Shown: piece by piece, positions 1-10,800 of the stretch
How positions within the stretch are numbered: position 1 is the stretch's first letter
Layout of the letters: every line of letters starts with the position of its first letter
Notes under the pieces: generated by a model
What the model was told of the DNA's origin: nothing
What the model saw: only the letters and a program-made list of their open reading frames with translations
The model's database searches: none
Source: Silicimonas algicola
GTDB taxonomy: Bacteria > Pseudomonadota > Alphaproteobacteria > Rhodobacterales > Rhodobacteraceae
Direction: 5' to 3'
Assembly (NCBI RefSeq): GCF_003148765.1
Contig: NZ_QGGV01000005.1
Coordinates: forward strand, 62,001-126,000
DNA length: 64,000 nt
Position numbers and translations under genes: made by a program

Positions 1-405
1 CTCTATGGGCACGACATTGACCGCACCACCTCTCCGGTCGAGGCGGCCTTGGAGTGGGCAATCCAGAAGGTACGCCGGCGGGGCGGGGATCGTGCGGGCG
101 GCTTTCCCGGCGCGGACCGCATCCTGGAGGAACTTGAGACCGGGGCGGCACGGCGTCGCGTCGGGCTTCTGCCCGACGGACGCGCGCCGATGCGCGAGGG
201 GACCGAGCTTTTCGTGGGCGATACGCGGATCGGGTCCGTCACCTCGGGCGGCTTCGCACCGTCGCTCGAACGGCCCGTGAGCATGGGCTATGTTTCAACC
301 GACCATGCCGCGACCGGCACGGGCGTCGAGGCGGAGGTGCGCGGCAAGCGCCTGCCCGCCACCGTCGCCGACCTGCCGTTCCGGCCCTCGACCTACAAAC
401 GCTGA
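1..405 (+). CDS. gcvT: Aminomethyltransferase (glycine cleavage T-protein), 3' end only
   Basis: The reading frame is open from the first base and the start lies outside the window, so only about 134 C-terminal residues are seen. They begin with LYGHDIDRTTSPVEAALEW, a typical GcvT stretch, and run through the C-terminal beta-barrel domain (RRVGLLPDGRAPMREGTELF, then SVTSGGFAPSLERPVSMGYV). In the glycine cleavage system GcvT moves the methylene group from the lipoyl arm of GcvH to tetrahydrofolate and releases ammonia. It sits 15 bases upstream of gcvH and is followed by gcvP, the usual gcvTHP order, so co-transcription is likely. Identity is firm; nothing can be said about the N-terminal folate site. 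Confidence 0.95.
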   Translation, partial: LYGHDIDRTTSPVEAALEWAIQKVRRRGGDRAGGFPGADRILEELETGAARRRVGLLPDGRAPMREGTELFVGDTRIGSVTSGGFAPSLERPVSMGYVSTDHAATGTGVEAEVRGKRLPATVADLPFRPSTYKR

Positions 406-420
406 GAAGGATCAGACGCG

Positions 421-780
421 ATGAAATACACCGAAGATCACGAGTGGCTGCGGGTGGACGGCGATGTCGTCGTCGTGGGCATCACCGAACATGCGGCCGA
501 GCAACTGGGCGACGTCGTCTTCATCGAACTGCCCGAGACCGAGACGCAGGTGGCCAAGGGCGACGACATCGTGGTGATCGAGAGCGTGAAGGCGGCGTCC
601 GACATCGCCGCGCCGGTGGACGGCGAGATCGTCGAGGTGAACGTCGATCTCGCCGACAACCCGGGCCTCGTCAACGAGGATCCCCTTGGGGCCGCGTGGT
701 TCTTCAAGATGAAGGTCACGGACATGGAGCAGCTCGACACCTTCATGTCCGAGGACGAGTACAAGGACATGATCGGGTGA
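421..780 (+). CDS. gcvH: Glycine cleavage system H protein
   Basis: This 119-residue protein is the lipoate-carrying shuttle of the glycine cleavage complex, passing the aminomethyl group between GcvP, GcvT and lipoamide dehydrogenase. The lipoylation site is seen in IESVKAASDI, with the modified lysine at about residue 57. The N-terminal YTEDHEWLRV and the C-terminal DEYKDMIG are also standard for the family, and the length is normal. The ATG is preceded by GAAGGA about 10 bases upstream. It lies between gcvT and an SRPBCC gene that separates it from gcvP. Confidence 0.97.
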   Translation: MKYTEDHEWLRVDGDVVVVGITEHAAEQLGDVVFIELPETETQVAKGDDIVVIESVKAASDIAAPVDGEIVEVNVDLADNPGLVNEDPLGAAWFFKMKVTDMEQLDTFMSEDEYKDMIG

Positions 781-784
781 TCGC

Positions 785-1243
785 TTGACCCCTCGCGTCG
801 ACCGGGCCGCGCGGCATGTCGCGGCGGAGCCTGCGACCGCCTATGCGGCCTGGATCGACGCTGAGGCGCTGGCGCACTGGCTGCCGCCCGAAGGAGCCTC
901 GATGACGGTCGAGAGCTTCGTGCCCGAGCCGGGTGGCGCGCTGGTCATCGTCCTGCACTTCGACGAGGCGACCGGCAAGACCAGCGCGCGGACGGACCGG
1001 GTGCAGGGGCGGTTCCTGGAGCTCGATCCGCCGTCGCACCTGGCGATTTCGGTCGACTTCGACAGCGACGACCCGCGCTTCGCCGGGACCATGCGGATGG
1101 ACTGGACCTTCCGCCCCGACGGCGCAGGGACCGAGGTGACCGTCGAGGCCCGCGACGTGCCGGCCGGCATCTCACCCGAGGCGCATGACATGGGCTTGCA
1201 GTCGTCGCTCGCCAACCTCGCCCGCTACATCGAACGAACCTGA
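785..1243 (+). CDS. SRPBCC (AHSA1/START-like) domain protein
   Basis: A 152-residue single-domain protein starting at TTG four bases after the gcvH stop. The pattern of an N-terminal helix motif ([21 protein letters not shown]), internal strands ([18 protein letters not shown], then [18 protein letters not shown]) and a C-terminal helix ([14 protein letters not shown]) fits the activator-of-Hsp90 ATPase homologue 1-like branch of the SRPBCC superfamily. These proteins form a hydrophobic ligand pocket; ligands of most bacterial members are unknown. The position between gcvH and gcvP, with tight spacing on both sides, means it is almost certainly co-transcribed with them, although it is not a known part of the complex. 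Family assignment is fairly sure; function is unknown. Confidence 0.85.
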   Translation: MTPRVDRAARHVAAEPATAYAAWIDAEALAHWLPPEGASMTVESFVPEPGGALVIVLHFDEATGKTSARTDRVQGRFLELDPPSHLAISVDFDSDDPRFAGTMRMDWTFRPDGAGTEVTVEARDVPAGISPEAHDMGLQSSLANLARYIERT

Positions 1244-1260
1244 CCCTTGACGGTGGACCC

Positions 1261-4113
<2,853 letters not shown>

Positions 4114-4133
4114 GGCCGCAGCGGGGTGTCGGG

Positions 4134-4158
4134 GGGAGGGCGGAAGGCCGGCCCTCCC
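4134..4158 (+). terminator. Rho-independent terminator of the gcv operon
   Basis: GGGAGGGC and GCCCTCCC form a perfect 8-bp stem around a 9-base loop, followed by GTCTTGACTT, a short T-rich tail. It lies 20 bases past the gcvP stop and 44 bases before the tRNA gene. Confidence 0.7.
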
Positions 4159-4201
4159 GTCTTGACTTGGCAGTAAAATACGCCCAAACACCCGATCCAG
4201 T

Positions 4202-4277
<76 letters not shown>

Positions 4278-4857
4278 AATCCTCCCTCTTCCGGGAATTT
4301 TGCGTCGCAGGTTCGATGCGGCGTGAGAGCATTTCGATGTCCTCGGTCAGCGTCGCGCTGGTGCGGGAGCGATTGAAGGCGGCCTATATCCAATCCGTCC
4401 ACGATCATGCAATCAAATTGGAATTTAGACCTTATCCGGAAACAAAAGAGGGCTTTGCCTTCTTGGGCCGGCGTTTCGCAGGCATACGCAAAAAGGGTTA
4501 ATCCCTGCCTCTGCGTGCCGGGGGTCTGGTTTAGCAACACGCTGATATTGCATAGCAAAATCGGATGGGAGGTTCAGGCTTGAGGCCGTCCCTACGTCCT
4601 ATGAATTCTTGACCATTCCTTACCCTGCATGGGAAATCATTAACGGGGCAGAGTGGGCAGAATCCGGCAATCGGCCTCGAGAGCGTCCGGGGGGAAGCTG
4701 GATGACTGAGATTCACCATTTTACCGCGGCGCTGTCGCGGGCCTTTACGCCATATCTTCTGTCGGGCGCCTTCCCTCGCGCCCGGCCAATCTTGCTTCCC
4801 GCCGTCCCGATCCCGTCTTCGTACTGATCCCGTCCGCCCTGTAGCAGCGAGTCCGTT
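4278..4857. other. 580-bp intergenic region before the giant repeat protein
   Basis: No convincing gene is seen. The only long frame overlaps the tRNA and has no family features. The stretch is somewhat AT-richer than its surroundings. It contains one small hairpin, AAGAGGGC-TTT-GCCTTCTT at 4446-4464, without a T-tract. A TTGACC at about 4611 could be a -35 element but no clear -10 follows at the right distance. It presumably holds the promoter and leader of the gene at 4858. Confidence 0.4.
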
Positions 4858-7800
4858 ATGTCCGAAACGATTTCCTTCTCGACCCAGCAGCTTGCCTCCG
4901 GTCTCCGGTCCGGAATCCTTGCCGAGCCGATAACCACGGCGCAGGTCGGCGGTCCGGACACGGTGACGCAGCGTGTCGTCGCGGCGATCGTGGGTGACGG
5001 GGACAGTCTTCTGGAAAGTGGCGAGACGGGCTTCATCCTCGCCAACGGATCGAACCTCGAGGGCGGGATCACGCGGACGACGCTGAACGGCGCGAACGAT
5101 CCCGTGACGGTGACGGCACATGGCTGGGCACGGATTCGCGCGGTCGAGCCGCTTTATCTCAACGATTACCTGACCTTCACGACGGAGCAGGGCTTCAAAG
5201 TCAGCGGCGCGAATGCGCGACCCGGCAACAGCATCACCTGGACGCTGAACGACAAGGACGGGGCGGCGCAGAAGCTGGACGCCGCAGAGTTCGTCGTCAA
5301 CACGGGCGGTGTGGCCGGTCCCGTCAGTGTGGCGATGGACTTTGACGGAGACATCATCGCGTCGGGCATCTATTCCGAGACGGACGCGCCCGCCGAGGCC
5401 GCCCTGACCCTTCAGGCGCAGGATGGCGACGTCATCGCCATCGATTTCCTGGCCAACACCTTCACTCTCAACGGCGTCCCGGTCACGGGAACCGAGATCG
5501 ACCAGTTCTTCGCAGCCTACACGGCGAGCGCGGGCAACACCCTGACCATCGGCAGCGCCGACACGGCCACCTTCGCCGTCAAGGACCTGACGCTGGAGCG
5601 GTCGGACAAGACGGCCGCGCCGAACAAAGCGCCGTTCATCGCCGTCTCGCAGGTTGTGAGCGACCTCCTGGACGGCGCGGACCTAGTGGACCGCGTCAAG
5701 GTCGCGGACATCCAGATCCTGGACGACGGCATCGGCACGAACATCCTGTCGCTTTCGGGCGAGGACGCGTCGCTGTTCGAGATCATCGGAACGGGTCTGT
5801 ACCTGAAGGCCGGCACCGACATCGACATGGCCACGAACCCGACGCTGCGCGTCTTCGTGACGGTCGAGGATCAGAGCCTGCCGGACGCTCCGGTCAGTGC
5901 CGAGGTCGTCGTGCAGGTCCGCGACGCGGTCACGGTCGAGAGCATGATCAGCTTCGGCTCGGTGCAATTGACATCGCAACCGGGCAACGTCATCGACCCG
6001 ATCTCTACCGATAACCTCGGGACCGGGACGGACTATCGCAAGCAGGCTCTCATCGCCATCGAGGGTGACGGCGACCGCGCCTTCGAGGCGGGCGAGACCG
6101 GCTATATCCTCGCCGCCGTGAAGGACGACCTGGTTCACACGCGGCTGACGACGCTGAACACCGACACGGACCCGGTCACCATCACCGGCCACGGCTGGTA
6201 TCGGTCGAGCGCCGTCTCGCAGCTCAATCTCAACGCTGCCATGGTGTACGACCCCGCCACGGGATTCCGCATCGAGTCGTCGAGCAGTCGGCCGGGTGAC
6301 AGCCTGACCTGGCGGCTGAACGACAAGGACGGCGTGGCGCAGAAGCTGGCGGCGGTGAGCTTTGTCGTTCATTCCTCCGGCACCGTTTCGGCAGCCTTCG
6401 ACATCGACGGCGACACGATCCTGAGCGGCAGCTACGGCAACGGCCGGCTGGCCACGCCGGATGCCCTTCTGACGATCGACCTGAACGACGGAGACATCGT
6501 CCGCATCGATTTCGCCACGAGCAGCTTTACCGTCAACGGGCAGGCCCTGCCGGCGGGTGCGGCGTCGCAGTTCTTCAGCGAGTTCGCGGCAAGCGACCAG
6601 GCGGCGATCACCATCGGCGGAATCGGCATCGGCGGCTTCTCGGTCGGCGATCTCACGCTTCACCGCGGCGGAGGCGGCACGCCGCCGCCGACGAACCTGC
6701 CCCCGACGGTCTCGCTGGCGAACATCGTCGCCTCGGTGGCGGAAACGCGCGACATGAGCGTGGCGCTGAAGGTCGCGGACATCGTGGTCGGCGACGACGG
6801 CATGGGGACGAACGTCCTTGGCCTGACGGGTGCGAACGCGGCGCTGTTCGAGATCGTGGGAACCGAACTGTTCCTCAAGGCCGGAACGGTGCTCGACTTC
6901 GAGACCGCGCAAAGCCTCCAGGTGACGGTTACGGTCGACGACACGACCCTTGGAGCGGCAGGGTCGGTCGAGGCCACGGTGCCCTTCGTCCTGAGCGTGA
7001 CCGATGCCAACGAGGGGCCGATCGTGACGCTGGCGAACGTCATCGCCTCGGTGTCGGAAGCGCAGGACACAAGCGTTCCGCTCAAGGTCGCGGACATCGT
7101 GGTCACCGATGACGGCGTCGGATCGAACATCCTTTCGTTGTCCGGCACGGATGCGGGCCTGTTCGAGATCGTGGGAACAGAGCTGTTCCTGAAGGCGGGC
7201 GTGGCGCTCGACTTCGAGACGCTGCCGAGCCTGTCGGTGAACGTCGATGTGGACGACACCACCATCGGAACCGCCGGGTCGGTCGAGAGCAGCACCTTGC
7301 TGATGCTGCCCGTCGCAGACGCGAACGAAGCGCCAGTGGTGACGCTGGCGAACGTCGTGACGGGCGTCGCGGAAACGCAGGACCTGTCGGTGCGCCTGAA
7401 GGTGGCGGACATCGTCGTGACCGACGACGCGCTGGGCACGAACCTACTGACGCTGTCGGGCGCGGATGCGGCCCTCTTCGAGATTGTGGGCACCGAGTTG
7501 TTCCTGCGGGCGGGCACGGTGCTCGACTTCGAGACGGTGCAGAGCCTGTCGGTCAGCGTGGACCTTGACGACACGACCCTGGGGCTTGCGGGGTCCATCG
7601 AGAGCACGGCCGGGCTGACGCTGGCGGTGACGGATGCCAACGAGCCGCCGGCGGTGACGCTGGCGAACGTGGTCGCCTCGGTGTCGGAAGGCCAGGATCT
7701 GAGCGCGCCGTTCAAGGTGGCGGACATCGTCGTGACGGACGATGGCGTCGGGACGAACACGCTGGTTCTCTCGGGCGCCGATGCCGCGCTGTTCGAGATC

Positions 7801-10800
7801 GTGGGAACCGAGCTGTTCCTGAAGGCCGGCGTAATCCTCGACTTCGAGACCCTGCCGAGCCTGTCGATCAGCGTCGACGTGGACGACACGACCATCGGCG
7901 CGTCCGGCTCGGTCGAGAGCAGCGCCCCGTTGACGCTTCCGGTGACGGACTCCAACGATGCGCCGGTGGTGACACTGGCCAACGTCGTGGCCTCGGTCTC
8001 CGAGGACCAGAACCTGACCGCTGCCCTGAAGGTGGCGGACATCGTCGTGACGGACGATGCGCTTGGCACGAATGCCCTGACGCTGTCAGGGGCGGATGCC
8101 GCGCTGTTCGAGATCGTGGGGACGGAACTGTTCCTCAAGGCGGGTACGGCTCTCGACTTCGAGACCTTGCCGAGCCTCTCGGTCAGTGTCGACGTGGACG
8201 ATGCGACGCTCGGCACGGGCGTCGACGGTTCAACGCCCTTCACGCTGGCCGTCACCGACGTGAAGGAGACCTGGGGCGCCATCGAGGTGGATGGTGCGGT
8301 CGGCGAATGGCCTGCCTTCTCGCTTCTCGCCTCTGACCCCTCCGGGGCCGAGGTGCGCGGCACCTATCAGGACGGCGCCTTCATCGTCGCGCTCTCGACG
8401 AACGGCGTGCCGATCGGGCCCAATACGACGTTCTGGTTCGATACCGACCTCAATTCTGCGACGGGCTATCAGGTGTTCGGCAGCACCGCGGGTGCCGAGT
8501 TCAACGTGAACATCGACGCGGACGGTCGGCCAGTGCTCTACACGGGCGCAGACGGCGAGACGGAAATCACGCCGCTGATCCACAAGTTCAGCGCCGACGG
8601 CACGGTGCTGGAGTTCGCCCTGCCGTCGAACCTCGTCGGAGGCGCCACGGCGGCGAAGCTGTTCGTCGACCTCAACAACAGCGTCTTCATTCCGGGCGAC
8701 TACTCCCTGGGCGGTCTGCCCATCGGCGACAACCTTTCGGCGACGGTGACGCTTGCGAACCAGATCACCTCGATCCCCGAGGACCAGAACCTGACGACGG
8801 CCCTGAAGGTCGCCGACATCGTCGTGAGCGACGACACCATCGGGACCAACACGCTGTCACTGTCGGGCGCCAATGCGGCGTTGTTCGAGATCGTGGGGAC
8901 GGAACTGTTCCTGAAGGCGGGCACGGCGCTCGACTTCGAGACGCTGACCTCGCTGTCGGTTTCCGTCGACCTCGACGACACGACCATCGGTGCGCCGGGG
9001 TCGGTCGAAAGCTCGGCCCCGCTGACGCTTGCGGTCACCGACGTCAAGGAGACCTGGGGCATCATCGAACTGGATGGTGCTGTGGGCGAATGGCCCGGCT
9101 ACACGCTTCTGGCGTCGGACGGCGGTTACGAGGTGCGCGGCACCTATCAGGACGGCGCTTTCGTCATGGCCCTGTCAACGGGCGGGGCGGCCATCGGTCC
9201 GAACACGACCTTCTGGCTGAACACCGACCTCGACCCGGCGACGGGCTATCAGGTCTTCGGCTCAACCGTCGGTGCGGAATACAACATCAACATCGGTCCC
9301 GACGGCCGGCCCGCGCTCTACAGCGGTGCGGTCGGAGAGACGTTGGTGTCGCCGCTGATCTTCAGCTTCAACGCTGACCGCAGCGTGCTCGAGTTCGCAC
9401 TGCCGTCGGACCTCGTCGGCGGATCGGCTGCGGCGAAGCTGTACCTCGACGTGAACGACACCGTCTTTATTCCCGGGAACTACTTTGGCAGCACTGGCCT
9501 CGCGATCGGCAACAACCTCGCGCCAACCGTGACGCTGACGCAGACCTTGTTCCAAATCGCCGAGAACGCGAGCGTGCTTGGCCGCACGAAGGTTGCTGAT
9601 ATCGTCGTCACCGACGACGGTATCGGAACCAACGAGTTGAAGCTGTCGGGCGCCGATGCCGGGCTGTTCGAGATCCTGGGCACCGAGCTGTACATCAAGG
9701 CGGGGGCCGTTCTCGACTTCGAGACGAACGCGACGCTGGATATCAACGTCGACGTTGACGACACCTCCGTGGGTACTGCCGGATCTATAGAGGCCACCGC
9801 GCCCTTCGCCGTTACCGTCACAGACGTCGCGGAGCAGTTCGGCGCCGTCACGCTTGACGGTTCGACCGCCGAATGGGCGGCGAATACTCAGCTCTACACG
9901 CGGTCGACGGGCGGCGTGGACTATACGGTCAACGGCACCTATGGCGCGGGCGCTTTCCTGATCGCTCTCGAGGCCGAGACGCTGGAGATCGGAGCGGACA
10001 CGACCATCTGGCTGAACACCGACCGCAATGCCGCCACCGGCTTCCAGGTGTTCGGCAACGGCGTGGGCGCCGAGTACAACATCGAGTTCGAGGCCGACGG
10101 CACGCTGGCGCTCTATTCGGGGGACGCCGGGCAGACCTTCGTGTCGAACCTGAACTACTTCTTCGACGCCGACCACGGGACGGTCGAGATCGCCCTGCCG
10201 TCCACGCTGGTGGGCGGGTCGACGAACCTCGAGATGTACATCGACGTCAACAACACGACGTTCCTGCCGGAAGCCTATGCGTCGGGCGGGTTCGTGGTGC
10301 GCGAGGCGACTCCGGTGCAACCGACCGATCCCACGGTGCGGATCGCCATCGTCTATTCGGAAAGCTCGGCCAACGCCTATTTCGACAAGACGGCCTACGG
10401 GCAGCTTGTGATGTCGGCGCAGAACCAGGCGATGCAGGCGGGCATTCCGTTCGACCTGATCAGCGAGGCGGATCTGACCGACATCGCGAAGATCAAGGAC
10501 TACGACGCGATCGTCTTCCCCGAGTTCAGTCACGTCGAGGCCTCGCTGGTGCAGGGCATCACCGACACGCTGACCGAGGCCAGCCAGACCTATGGCATCG
10601 GCCTGATCGCGTCGGGCAACTTCATGACGAACACTGACACGGGAGCAATCATCGGCTCTGACGCCTATGCGCGGATGAAGTCGCTTCTGGGTGTGACTTT
10701 GGGGGCGTCGGGCTCGACCGCCGGGTTGACCATGAACGCCGAAGACGTGACGCATCCGATCTCGGACGGCTATACGGCGAACGAGCTGGTCGGGACCTAT

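Noticed and set aside
6715-8274. Regular repeats considered as a CRISPR array
   Set aside because: The 315-bp units are fully coding and in frame, with similarity along their whole length; there are no short repeats separated by unique spacers and no cas genes.
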